64,000 nucleotides of DNA from Salinilacustrithrix flava (GTDB taxonomy: Bacteria; Actinomycetota; Acidimicrobiia; Acidimicrobiales; Salinilacustritrichaceae): positions 3,162,001 to 3,226,000 of the forward strand of contig NZ_CP133888.1 of the NCBI RefSeq assembly GCF_041228405.1, written 5' to 3'. The notes beneath the pieces are model-generated. The model saw only the letters and a list, made by a program, of their open reading frames with translations, was not told the DNA's origin and did not search any database. Positions 46,632 to 55,436 of the stretch are shown one piece after another; within the stretch, counting starts at the first letter, position 1; every line of letters begins with the position of its first letter. The position numbers were made by a program, and so were the translations under genes.

Positions 46632-47555
46632 ATGTCGAGCGACGCCCAGGACACGGCCAGGAGCCACGAGACCGGCACGTTCCGCGTGAAGCGTGGGCTG
46701 GCCGAGATGCTGAAGGGCGGCGTCATCATGGACGTCGTCACCCCGGAGCAGGCCAAGGTCGCCGAGGACGCCGGTGCCGTCGCGGTCATGGCGCTCGAGC
46801 GCGTGCCCGCCGACATCCGCGTCGACGGCGGCGTCGCCCGCATGTCCGACCCGGACATGATCGACGGCATCCAGGCCGCGGTCAGCATCCCGGTGATGGC
46901 CAAGGCCCGCATCGGCCACTTCGTCGAGGCCCAGATCCTGCAGGCCCTCGGGGTCGACTACGTCGACGAGTCCGAGGTCCTCACCCCGGCCGACGAGACC
47001 CATCACATCGACAAGTGGGCCTTCACCGTCCCCTTCGTCTGCGGCGCCACCAACCTCGGCGAGGCGCTGCGGCGCATCAGCGAGGGTGCCGCGATGATCC
47101 GCTCCAAGGGCGAGGCCGGCACCGGCAACGTGGTCCAGGCCGTCCGCCACCTTCGCTCCATCACCGGCGACATCCGCAAGCTCACGCAGGCCGACGAGCC
47201 CGAGCTGTTCGAGTGGGCCAAGCAGCTCCGTGCCCCGCTGCCGCTCGTCCAGGAGATCGCCGAGACGGGCACCCTGCCCGTGCCGCTGTTCTGCGCCGGC
47301 GGCCTGGCCACCCCGGCCGACGCCGCCCTCGCCATGCAGCTCGGCGCCGACGCGGTGTTCGTGGGCTCGGGCATCTTCAAGTCCGACGAGCCCGCCCCCC
47401 GGGCCAAGGCCATCGTCGAGGCCACCACGCACTTCCGCGACGCCGACATCCTGGCCAAGGTCTCCCGTGGCCTCGGCACCCCGATGACCGGCATCGGCAT
47501 GGACCCGGCCGGCACCGCCACCGACGGCACCCGGTTCGAGGACCGGGGCTGGTAG
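46632..47555 (+). CDS. pdxS: Pyridoxal 5'-phosphate synthase, PdxS subunit
   Basis: A 307-residue TIM-barrel enzyme. RGLAEMLKGGVIMDVVTPEQAK, VMALERVPADIRVDGGVARMSDP and AKARIGHFVEAQ carry the active-site lysines and substrate loops, and VFCGATNLGEALRRI-like and GTGNVVQAVRH segments the phosphate sites. It condenses ribose 5-phosphate, glyceraldehyde 3-phosphate and ammonia from PdxT to form PLP. A leaderless promoter precedes it and its last seven bases overlap the proposed pdxT start. Confidence 0.95.
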   Translation: MSSDAQDTARSHETGTFRVKRGLAEMLKGGVIMDVVTPEQAKVAEDAGAVAVMALERVPADIRVDGGVARMSDPDMIDGIQAAVSIPVMAKARIGHFVEAQILQALGVDYVDESEVLTPADETHHIDKWAFTVPFVCGATNLGEALRRISEGAAMIRSKGEAGTGNVVQAVRHLRSITGDIRKLTQADEPELFEWAKQLRAPLPLVQEIAETGTLPVPLFCAGGLATPADAALAMQLGADAVFVGSGIFKSDEPAPRAKAIVEATTHFRDADILAKVSRGLGTPMTGIGMDPAGTATDGTRFEDRGW

Positions 47556-48145
47556 CGATCCCGACCGTCGGCGTCCTGGCGCTCCAGGGCGCGTTCGCAC
47601 GCCACGCCAAGGCCCTCGAGGCCTGCGGCGTCACCACGGCCGAGGTCCGCCGGCCCGAGCACCTCGACGGCGTCGACGCGCTCGTGCTGCCCGGGGGCGA
47701 GTCGTCGACGATGTCGATGCTGCTCGAGCGTGGCGATCTGTTCGACCCCGTGGCGAAGCGCCTCGCGGACGGCATGCCTGCCCTCGGCACCTGCGCGGGC
47801 ATGATCCTGCTCAGCAGCGAGATCCTCGACGGTCGCCCCGACCAGCGGTGCTTCGGCGCCGTGGACATCTCGGTGCGCCGCAACGCCTACGGACGCCAGG
47901 TCGACAGCTTCGAAGCGGACCTCGACCTGTCCTCGGCCGGCGTCGACGATCCGACCGTCCCGTTCCACGCATCCTTCATCCGCGCGCCCGTCGTGGAACG
48001 GAGAGGTGAGGGCGTGACCGTGCTCGCCGAGGTCGACGGTCGACCCGTACTGTGCGCATCCGGCCCGGTGATGGTCGCGGCGTTCCACCCGGAGCTGTCC
48101 GACGACCTGCGCATCCACCGGCGATTCCTCGAGGAGGTCCTCTAG
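47549..48145 (+). CDS. pdxT: Pyridoxal 5'-phosphate synthase glutaminase subunit PdxT, probable CUG start
   Basis: A 198-residue class I glutamine amidotransferase. TVGVLALQGAFARHAKALE is the PdxT opening; PGGESSTMSML, GTCAGMILL (nucleophile cysteine) and AAFHPEL (catalytic His-Glu) are intact. It frees ammonia from glutamine for PdxS. No ATG, GTG or TTG lies in frame near the homologous N-terminus; CTG at 47549 gives the expected length (M-VAIPTVGV) and has GAGG seven bases upstream. That places the start seven bases inside pdxS, consistent with coupling. Confidence 0.9.
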   Translation: MVAIPTVGVLALQGAFARHAKALEACGVTTAEVRRPEHLDGVDALVLPGGESSTMSMLLERGDLFDPVAKRLADGMPALGTCAGMILLSSEILDGRPDQRCFGAVDISVRRNAYGRQVDSFEADLDLSSAGVDDPTVPFHASFIRAPVVERRGEGVTVLAEVDGRPVLCASGPVMVAAFHPELSDDLRIHRRFLEEVL

Positions 48146-48895
48146 ATGTCCGGCCATTCCAAGTGGGCGACGATCAAGCACAAGAAGGCCGCCACGGATC
48201 AGAAGCGGGCCAAGGTCTTCGCCAAGCTGATCCGCCAGGTGGAGGTGGCCGCTCGCGAAGGCGGCGGCGACCTCGATGCCAACCCGACCCTGCGGACCAT
48301 GTTCCAGAAGGCCCGGGACAACTCCATCCCCCTCGACACGATCGAGCGGGCGGTCAAGCGGGGCACCGGCGACCTCGAGGGCGTGGTCTACGAGCAGATC
48401 ACCTACGAGGGCTACGGGCCCAACGGGGTCGGCATGCTCGTCGAGGTGCTCACCGACAACCGCAACCGCGCCGCCGCCGACGTGCGCAACGCCTTCACCA
48501 AGAACGGCGGCTCGCAGGCCGAGCCCGGTGCCGTGTCCTGGCAGTTCGACCGCAAGGGCGTGATCATCGTCCCCAAGTCGGTCGCCGAGGACGACCTCAT
48601 GCTGGTGGCGCTCGAGGCCGGGGCCGAGGACATCACCGACGAGGAGTCGATCTGGCAGGTGGTCACCCCGGCCACCGACCTGCCCGACGTCCGCCAGGCG
48701 CTCGACGACGCCGGCATCGACGTCGAGAGCTCCGAGGTCACGATGCTCCCGCAGAACACCGTGCCGATCACCGAGGCCGACAAGGCCAAGCAGACGTTGC
48801 GCATCGTGGAGGCGCTCGAGGACCTCGACGACGTCCAGGCCGTCTACGCCAACTTCGACATGACGGCCGACATGATGGAAGCGGCGGCGGGCTGA
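48146..48895 (+). CDS. yebC: YebC/PmpR family protein
   Basis: A 249-residue protein matching YebC throughout: MSGHSKWATIKHKKAATDQKRAK at the start, RAVKRGTGDLEGVVYEQITYEGYGP in the middle and the acidic C-terminal segment. The family was long annotated as transcriptional regulators; more recent work links YebC-type proteins to translation of proline-rich stretches. It directly follows pdxT with no spacer and precedes ruvCAB, as in mycobacteria (Rv2603c). Its stop overlaps the peroxiredoxin start. Confidence 0.95.
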   Translation: MSGHSKWATIKHKKAATDQKRAKVFAKLIRQVEVAAREGGGDLDANPTLRTMFQKARDNSIPLDTIERAVKRGTGDLEGVVYEQITYEGYGPNGVGMLVEVLTDNRNRAAADVRNAFTKNGGSQAEPGAVSWQFDRKGVIIVPKSVAEDDLMLVALEAGAEDITDEESIWQVVTPATDLPDVRQALDDAGIDVESSEVTMLPQNTVPITEADKAKQTLRIVEALEDLDDVQAVYANFDMTADMMEAAAG

Positions 48896-49365
48896 TGGTG
48901 GCGATCGGCGCCGCCGCCCCGGGCTTCGAGCTCGAGGGCACCGACGGCACCGACGAGGGCCGGCGCACGTACCGCCTCGCCGACTACGCCGGCACGCCGG
49001 TGGTGCTCGTCTTCTACCCGGGCGACAACACGCCCGTCTGCACCCGCCAGCTGAACGAGTACACCGCCGAGATCGACGCGTTCCACGACGTCGGCGCCCA
49101 GGTGCTCGCCATCTCCCCGAACGACGTGCCCAGCCACGAGGACTTCGCCGACAAGCAGGGCGGCTTCGGCTTCCCGCTCCTCGCCGACACCGACAAGGCC
49201 GTGGGCGAGGCCTACGGCATCCTCGGCCCGCTCGGGTTCTACCGCCGCTCGGTCTTCGTGATCGACGCCGCGGGCACGGTCGCCTACTCCCACCGCGCCA
49301 TCGCCGGGCTCACGTTCCGCCCCACCGAGGAGCTGGTCCGCGCCGTCGAGGCCGCCAAGGCCTGA
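48895..49365 (+). CDS. Peroxiredoxin (BCP/PrxQ type)
   Basis: A 156-residue thioredoxin-fold peroxidase. VVLVFYPGDNTPVCTRQLNEY contains the peroxidatic cysteine; the second cysteine five residues later in many PrxQ proteins is absent, suggesting a 1-Cys mechanism, perhaps resolved by mycothiol or another thiol. It reduces hydroperoxides in the cytoplasm. The start overlaps the yebC stop (TGATG), and the next gene follows directly, so the three are cotranscribed. Confidence 0.9.
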   Translation: MVAIGAAAPGFELEGTDGTDEGRRTYRLADYAGTPVVLVFYPGDNTPVCTRQLNEYTAEIDAFHDVGAQVLAISPNDVPSHEDFADKQGGFGFPLLADTDKAVGEAYGILGPLGFYRRSVFVIDAAGTVAYSHRAIAGLTFRPTEELVRAVEAAKA

Positions 49366-51012
49366 GTGTCCGCCCAGATCGTCGCCCGCAACCTGTCGTT
49401 CGCCCACGGCCCCGAGGTCGTGCTGGCCGACGTGTCGCTCACCGTCGCCAGCGGCCACCGCATCGGTGTGGTCGGGCCCAACGGGGTGGGCAAGTCCACC
49501 TTGCTCCGGCTGCTGGTCGGTGACCTGGAACCCGAGCGCGGCACGGTCGCGCGGGTCCCCGCCGATGCCCGGGTCGGGCACCTCACCCAGGAGCTCGACG
49601 TGCGGGCGGGCGAGACCATCGCCGACGTCATCGCCCGCCGCACCGGCGCCGACATGGCCCAGCGCGAGCTCGACGCGTCGATGCGCGCCATGGCCGCGGG
49701 CGACGCGGATGCCGCCGACCGCTACAGCGCCGCGCTGGAGACCTGGTTGCACCTCGGGGTCGCCGACCTCGATGCCACGATGGCCGAGACCCTGGAACGG
49801 GTCGGGTTGGGGGCGGGCCGGGCCGGTCAGCCGGCGGCGACGCTCTCCGGCGGCGAGCGAGCCCGGGTGAACCTGGCCTCGGTGCTGCTCGCCGGGTTCG
49901 ATCTCCTGGCCCTCGACGAGCCCACCAACGACCTCGATCTGGCCGGGCTCGCCCTGCTCGAGGACTTCCTCGTGCACTCGCCCGCCGGCTTCGTCCTCAT
50001 CTCCCACGACCGGGCGTTCCTCGAGCGGGTGGTCACGAGCGTGGTGGAGATCGACGAGCACGAGCGGACCGCGACCCGCTACGACGGCGGCTGGCAGGCC
50101 TACCTCGATGCTCGCGCCGCCGCCCGGCGCCACGCCGAGGAGGCCTTCGCCGGCTACGTGGAGACCCGTGACAGCCTCCGGGGCCAGGCCCAGCAGACCC
50201 GGGAGTGGTCGGCGAAGGGCATCGGCAAGGTGAAGCGCTCCGGCGAGCCCGACAAGAACATCCGTGCCTTCAACAAGGCGTCCTCGGAGAAGCTGGCCGG
50301 CAAGGCGGCCCGGGCGGAGAAGGCGCTCGAGCGGCTCGACGTGGTCGACAAGCCGTGGGAGGGCTGGGACCTCCGCCTCGACTTCGCCACGACGGGGCGG
50401 TCCGGTGACGAGGTGGTCAGCCTGCGTGACGTCGTCGTCGACCACGGCGCGGGGTTCACGCTCGGACCGATCACCCTCGACATCGGCTACGGCGAGCGGG
50501 TCGCGCTCGTCGGCCCGAACGGCTCCGGCAAGACCACGCTGCTGCGCACGATGCTCGGCGACATCGAGCCGACCAGCGGCACGGTGCGGGTCGGTCCGTC
50601 GGTCGTGGTCGGCACGCTCGACCAGTCGCGCGGTCGCTTCGCCGGCGAGGAAGCCCTCGTCGACGCGTTCGTCGCCGAGACCGGGATCCTCGCGAACGAG
50701 GCCCGCTCCCAGCTGGCCAAGCTCGGCCTCGGCCCGGAGCACGTGTCCCGGCCCACCAGCCGGCTCTCACCGGGGGAGCGCACGCGGGCGGTGCTGGCCG
50801 CGTTCGCGCTCGTCGGCGTCAACCTGCTCGTCCTCGACGAGCCGACGAACCACCTGGACCTGCCGGCGATCGAGCAGCTGGAGGCTGCGCTCGAGTCCTA
50901 CCCGGGCACCCTGCTGCTCGTCACCCACGACCGGCGGCTGCTCGAGACCGTCACCCTCAGCCGACGGATCGAGCTGGCCGGCGGCACGATCGTCGCCGAC
51001 GACCCGCTCTGA
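49366..51012 (+). CDS. ABC-F family ATPase (ribosome-associated)
   Basis: A 548-residue protein with two nucleotide-binding domains and no membrane part. Domain 1: GPNGVGKSTLL, LSGGERARVNLAS, LLALDEPTNDLD. The interdomain linker (about 245-330) contains the charged helical arms RGQAQQTREWSAKGIGKVK. Domain 2: GPNGSGKTTLL, LSPGERTRAVLA, LLVLDEPTNHLD. ABC-F proteins act at the ribosomal E-site in translation or antibiotic protection; which applies here is undecided. GTG 49366 begins right after the peroxiredoxin stop. Confidence 0.88.
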   Translation: MSAQIVARNLSFAHGPEVVLADVSLTVASGHRIGVVGPNGVGKSTLLRLLVGDLEPERGTVARVPADARVGHLTQELDVRAGETIADVIARRTGADMAQRELDASMRAMAAGDADAADRYSAALETWLHLGVADLDATMAETLERVGLGAGRAGQPAATLSGGERARVNLASVLLAGFDLLALDEPTNDLDLAGLALLEDFLVHSPAGFVLISHDRAFLERVVTSVVEIDEHERTATRYDGGWQAYLDARAAARRHAEEAFAGYVETRDSLRGQAQQTREWSAKGIGKVKRSGEPDKNIRAFNKASSEKLAGKAARAEKALERLDVVDKPWEGWDLRLDFATTGRSGDEVVSLRDVVVDHGAGFTLGPITLDIGYGERVALVGPNGSGKTTLLRTMLGDIEPTSGTVRVGPSVVVGTLDQSRGRFAGEEALVDAFVAETGILANEARSQLAKLGLGPEHVSRPTSRLSPGERTRAVLAAFALVGVNLLVLDEPTNHLDLPAIEQLEAALESYPGTLLLVTHDRRLLETVTLSRRIELAGGTIVADDPL

Positions 51013-51029
51013 CCCGGAGGGCTCGGCGC

Positions 51030-51956
51030 CTACTGCTCGTCGGCGACGCCGAGGAGCCGGGCCCGGGAGACGGCGCGCATGCCGCGCCGCAGGCCGAGGA
51101 CGGCGAGGAGCCAGGCGAGGCCGCCGATGATCCACGTGACCCGGGCGCCGCCGAACAGGGCGCCGGTGGACTGGGAGTAGGCGACCATGATCAGCGGGAG
51201 GCTGACCAGGCCCGACGCCTGCTGGGCCGCGGCCGTGGACTTCACCCGGGCCGACAGGCGCAGCACGAGCGACAGCGTGAGGGCCAGGAACGGCGGGACG
51301 ACCCAGGCCATGAGGATCCACCACTGCGTCGTCGGGAAGAACCAGCCGCCCACCTCCGGCCCGACGATGAGGTTGACGATGAGCGAGTAGATGCCGAAGC
51401 CGACGACGGTGGTGACGTAGCCGGGGATGAGCGAGGCCAGCAGCTTGCCGAGGTAGATCTCGCGCACCCCGGCGGGGGAGTGGGCGAGGAACTCCCCGGT
51501 GCCCCGCTCGCGCTCGCCCACGATGGTGGCGGCACCGACCGCGGTGGAGATCGTGAGGGGCACCACGACGGCGACCGGGGCGAACAGGAAGACGGCCAGC
51601 GCGTACGAGGCCTGGCCCTGCGGGGTGGCGTCGTCGCCGCCGGTGGACGACTGGATCGACTCCTGGGCGCGGTCGGGCAGCACCTCGAGGGTCTGGCTGA
51701 TCTGCTCGACGGCGTCGACCGTGGCGATCGAGGTGAGGCTGAACAGCAAGATGGTGGGGACGACGCAGAAGAAGATCGCCCCGAGGCCGACCATCGGGCC
51801 CCAGAAGTCCTTGGCCTGGATCAGCTGCTTGAGGTCGGTGCGGGCGACGGTGGCGATCTGGCCCCACTCGATCCGGCCGGTCTCGCGCTGCGCCGGGCGC
51901 TGCGGGTAGCCCTGGCCCTTCGGGGGCGGCGCGGGCGGGTCGATGGTCGCGGTCAC
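51030..51956 (-). CDS. ABC-2 type exporter, permease
   Basis: A 308-residue membrane protein with about six helices. A Pro-rich cytoplasmic N-terminus precedes the first helix (VGLGAIFFCVVPTILLFSL); AVGAATIVGERERGTGEFLAHSPAGVREIYLGKLL contains the ABC-2 ERExGT coupling motif. It forms an exporter with the ATPase encoded immediately upstream; substrate unknown. GTG 51956 overlaps that gene's stop by four bases. Confidence 0.87.
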   Translation of the reverse strand: MTATIDPPAPPPKGQGYPQRPAQRETGRIEWGQIATVARTDLKQLIQAKDFWGPMVGLGAIFFCVVPTILLFSLTSIATVDAVEQISQTLEVLPDRAQESIQSSTGGDDATPQGQASYALAVFLFAPVAVVVPLTISTAVGAATIVGERERGTGEFLAHSPAGVREIYLGKLLASLIPGYVTTVVGFGIYSLIVNLIVGPEVGGWFFPTTQWWILMAWVVPPFLALTLSLVLRLSARVKSTAAAQQASGLVSLPLIMVAYSQSTGALFGGARVTWIIGGLAWLLAVLGLRRGMRAVSRARLLGVADEQ

Positions 51957-52975
51957 TGGACGACCTCGCCGATGCGGTTCTCGCCGCTGTCGCGCCGGAC
52001 GGCGAAGTACAGGTCCTCGAGGGAGTGGCGCTCCGCCTCGACCCTGGTCACCCGGGCGCCGGCCCGGGCGAGGGCGTGCACGAGGTCGGGGATGCGGGCG
52101 AGGTCGTCGACGACCACGGTGGCCGGGCCGTCGTCACGGTGGCGGACGTCGTGCACGCCGGGCTCGCCGGCGAGGGCGGCGAGGGCGGCTCGGTCCTCGG
52201 CGTCGATGAGGACGGTGCGGTCAGGCCAGTAGCGGCGCACGAGCTCGTCCGGTGGGCCCTGCACCAGCGACTGCCCGTCCTGCAGCATCACGACCTGGTC
52301 GGCGAGGCCCTCGGCCTCGAGCAGCAGGTGGGTGCACATGATCACGGTGTTGCCCTGGCCCGTCATCTCCCGGATCAGCTCCAGCACCGCGTAGGACGAC
52401 TCCGGGTCGAGGCCGGACGTGGGCTCGTCGTAGAGGACCAGCTCGGGCTCGTGCAGCACGCTGCGGGCCAGGGCGAGCCGGGTCTTCATGCCGGTGGAGT
52501 AGCCGCCGACCTGCTGGTCGAGGGCGCCGGCGATGCCGAAGCGCTCCGCCGCCTCGCCGATGCGCCGGGCGGCGACGTCGCGGCGGCCGAGGCCGTAGAG
52601 CTCGGCGGCGTAGCGCAGGTTGTCGAGGCCGGAGAGCCGGTCGTAGAGGGCGGGCTTGGCCGAGACGATGCCGATGCGGCGCCGCACCTCGGGGCCGTCG
52701 GTGGCCGGGTCGAGGCCGAAGACCCGCACCGTGCCGCCGTCGGGCCCGAGCGCGCCGGTGACCACCCGGGTGCAGGTCGTCTTGCCGGCGCCGTTGGGGC
52801 CGAGCAGGACCGTGATGGACCGGGCCGGGACGGTGAAGGACAGCCCGGCGAGGGCCGTCTGGTCGCCGAAGGTGCGCTCGACCCGGTCGAGGGACACCAC
52901 GGGCGCGTGGCCGGCGGGGGCACGGTCGGGCGCGGAGGCAGAGGGGACAGAGGGGAGGGTCATGACCACGGGCAT
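51953..52975 (-). CDS. ABC-2 type exporter, ATP-binding protein
   Basis: A 340-residue ATPase: Walker A LLGPNGAGKTTCTRV, signature YSTGMKTRLALARSVL, Walker B LVLYDEPTSGLDPES and switch VIMCTHLLLEAE, with a C-terminal extension of about 90 residues typical of CcmA-like exporters. The drug- or lipid-export substrate is not evident. The start is uncertain: ATG 52975 (MPVVMTLPSV) and ATG 52963 are both possible and neither has a clear Shine-Dalgarno. It is divergent from ruvC. Confidence 0.87.
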   Translation of the reverse strand: MPVVMTLPSVPSASAPDRAPAGHAPVVSLDRVERTFGDQTALAGLSFTVPARSITVLLGPNGAGKTTCTRVVTGALGPDGGTVRVFGLDPATDGPEVRRRIGIVSAKPALYDRLSGLDNLRYAAELYGLGRRDVAARRIGEAAERFGIAGALDQQVGGYSTGMKTRLALARSVLHEPELVLYDEPTSGLDPESSYAVLELIREMTGQGNTVIMCTHLLLEAEGLADQVVMLQDGQSLVQGPPDELVRRYWPDRTVLIDAEDRAALAALAGEPGVHDVRHRDDGPATVVVDDLARIPDLVHALARAGARVTRVEAERHSLEDLYFAVRRDSGENRIGEVVQ

Positions 52976-53041
52976 TGCATCGGCACCACGAGGGCGCCAG
53001 TTGAGCAGAGCGGGGTCCGCGGCCGGGATCGCCTCGCCCGG

Positions 53042-53047
53042 TAGGGT
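53042..53047 (+). promoter_or_regulatory. -10 element of ruvC
   Basis: TAGGGT seven bases before GTG 53055, immediately upstream of the SOS box. Confidence 0.6.
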
Positions 53048-53061
53048 CGAACCCGTGTTCG
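53048..53061. promoter_or_regulatory. SOS box (LexA site) at ruvC
   Basis: CGAAC-CCGT-GTTCG: perfect five-base arms matching the actinobacterial LexA consensus. It starts one base after the -10 hexamer and spans the GTG start codon and predicted transcription start, so LexA would block initiation of ruvCAB. Confidence 0.88.
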
Positions 53062-53564
53062 TGTGGGGCATCGACCCGGGTCTCTCCCGCTGCGGCTACG
53101 CGGTGCTCGACACCGGTCGAGCCGGTGGCGCCGCCCTCGTGGCCCTCGGGGTCTTCAAGACCTCACCGGACCTCCCCGTCCCCCAGCGCCTCCACGCCCT
53201 GCAGGCCGACGTGCGCGAGCTCGTCGCCGACCATCCCCCCGGCGCCGTGGCCATCGAGCGCATCCTGTTCTCGGTCAACGTCCGCACCGCCATCGGGGTG
53301 GCCCAGGCCGCCGGCATCGTGATGGTGGAGGCGATCGCGGCGGGTGCCGAGGTCACCGAGTACTCGCCGAACGAGATCAAGCAGGCGGTCACCGGCGACG
53401 GTGCCGCCGACAAGACCCAGATCGAGACCATGGTGCAACGACTCCTCCAGATCGACCGCCCCATCCGCCCGGTCGACGCCGCCGACGCCGCCGCCATCGC
53501 GCTGTGCCACGTCGCCCGGGCGCCGATGCTCGCCCGGATCGCCGCCGCCGGAGGCCGACGGTGA
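53055..53564 (+). CDS. ruvC: Holliday junction endonuclease RuvC
   Basis: A 169-residue resolvase. VWGIDPGLSRCGYAV carries the first catalytic aspartate, GAVAIERILFSVN the glutamate, and VDAADAAAIALCHVA the terminal Asp pair, so the acidic active site is complete. It cuts Holliday junctions during recombinational repair, guided by RuvAB. GTG 53055 is leaderless and covered by the SOS box. RuvA begins in the ruvC stop codon (GTGA). Confidence 0.95.
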   Translation: MFVWGIDPGLSRCGYAVLDTGRAGGAALVALGVFKTSPDLPVPQRLHALQADVRELVADHPPGAVAIERILFSVNVRTAIGVAQAAGIVMVEAIAAGAEVTEYSPNEIKQAVTGDGAADKTQIETMVQRLLQIDRPIRPVDAADAAAIALCHVARAPMLARIAAAGGRR

Positions 53565-54178
53565 TCGGCTCGCTGCGGGGCACCCTGCTCGACCGGGCCG
53601 ACGACGAGGTGCTCGTCGAGGTGGCCGGGATCGGCCACCGGATCATGGTGAGCCCCACCACCGCGGTCTCCCTCGGCGACCTCGGCGACGAGGTCTTCGT
53701 GTGGGTCCACCACCACATCCGCGAGGACACCCAGGCCCTCTACGGCTTCGCCACCGCCGATGCCCGCCGCTGCTTCACCGCGCTGCTCGGCGCCCACGGC
53801 GTCGGGCCCTCGCTCGCCCTCGGCATCCTCTCCGTGCACGGCCCCGGCGACCTGGCCCGCGTGCTGGCCGAGGACGACGTCGCCGCCCTCTGCCTCGTGC
53901 CGGGCGTCGGCAAGAAGACGGCCACCCGGCTCCTGGTCGAGCTGAAGAGCCGCCTCGACATCCCCCTCGACACCGGCGTGCCGGGCACCACGGGGTCGTC
54001 CGCCGGTGCGACCGGCACCGGGGGCGCGGCCGCCGCCCGGGCCGACGTGCGCGAGGCGCTCGCCGGCCTCGGCTACGGGCTCGAGGAGATCCGCGACGTG
54101 CTGGCCGACCTGCCCGACGGCGACGACCCCTCCGTCCTGCTCAAGCACGCCCTGCAGCGCCTGGCGGTGTCCCGATGA
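53561..54178 (+). CDS. ruvA: Holliday junction branch-migration protein RuvA
   Basis: A 205-residue protein. The N-terminal OB domain (IGSLRGTLLDR to about 62) is followed by two helix-hairpin-helix motifs (LLGAHGVGPSLALGIL and CLVPGVGKKTATRLLVEL) and, after a Gly/Ala/Thr linker, the small C-terminal RuvB-binding domain (REALAGLGYGLEEIRDVL). A tetramer binds the four-way junction and recruits RuvB. Coupled to ruvC; ruvB starts ten bases after its stop. Confidence 0.95.
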   Translation: MIGSLRGTLLDRADDEVLVEVAGIGHRIMVSPTTAVSLGDLGDEVFVWVHHHIREDTQALYGFATADARRCFTALLGAHGVGPSLALGILSVHGPGDLARVLAEDDVAALCLVPGVGKKTATRLLVELKSRLDIPLDTGVPGTTGSSAGATGTGGAAAARADVREALAGLGYGLEEIRDVLADLPDGDDPSVLLKHALQRLAVSR

Positions 54179-54188
54179 GGCCGGTCCG

Positions 54189-55223
<1,035 letters not shown>

Positions 55224-55232
55224 CGCCCCCGG

Positions 55233-55436
55233 TCAGGGCAGGACGACGTCGAGGATCGGGCCGAGCGGCTCCTCGACGCAGGTCGCAACGTCGATGGTGC
55301 GGACCCCGACGCAGGCGATGTAGTCGTCGCTGACCCGCACGGCGGGATCGGCGGTGGCGGCGGGTGCGCCCACGGTGCCGGCGAGGGCGACGGCGGCGAG
55401 GGCAGCGCCGGCGGCGATGGTGCGGCGACGGGTCAC
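55233..55436 (-). CDS. Small secreted protein coupled to the ECF sigma gene
   Basis: A 67-residue precursor: signal peptide about 1-29 (AAGAALAAVALAGTVGAPAATA) and a mature part of about 38 residues with two cysteines in YIACVGVRTIDVATCVEEPLG that may form a disulfide. No family recognised. Its ATG overlaps the sigma-factor stop (ATGA), so it is translated from the same message and may act with the extracellular tail of the sigma protein. Confidence 0.62.
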   Translation of the reverse strand: MTRRRTIAAGAALAAVALAGTVGAPAATADPAVRVSDDYIACVGVRTIDVATCVEEPLGPILDVVLP

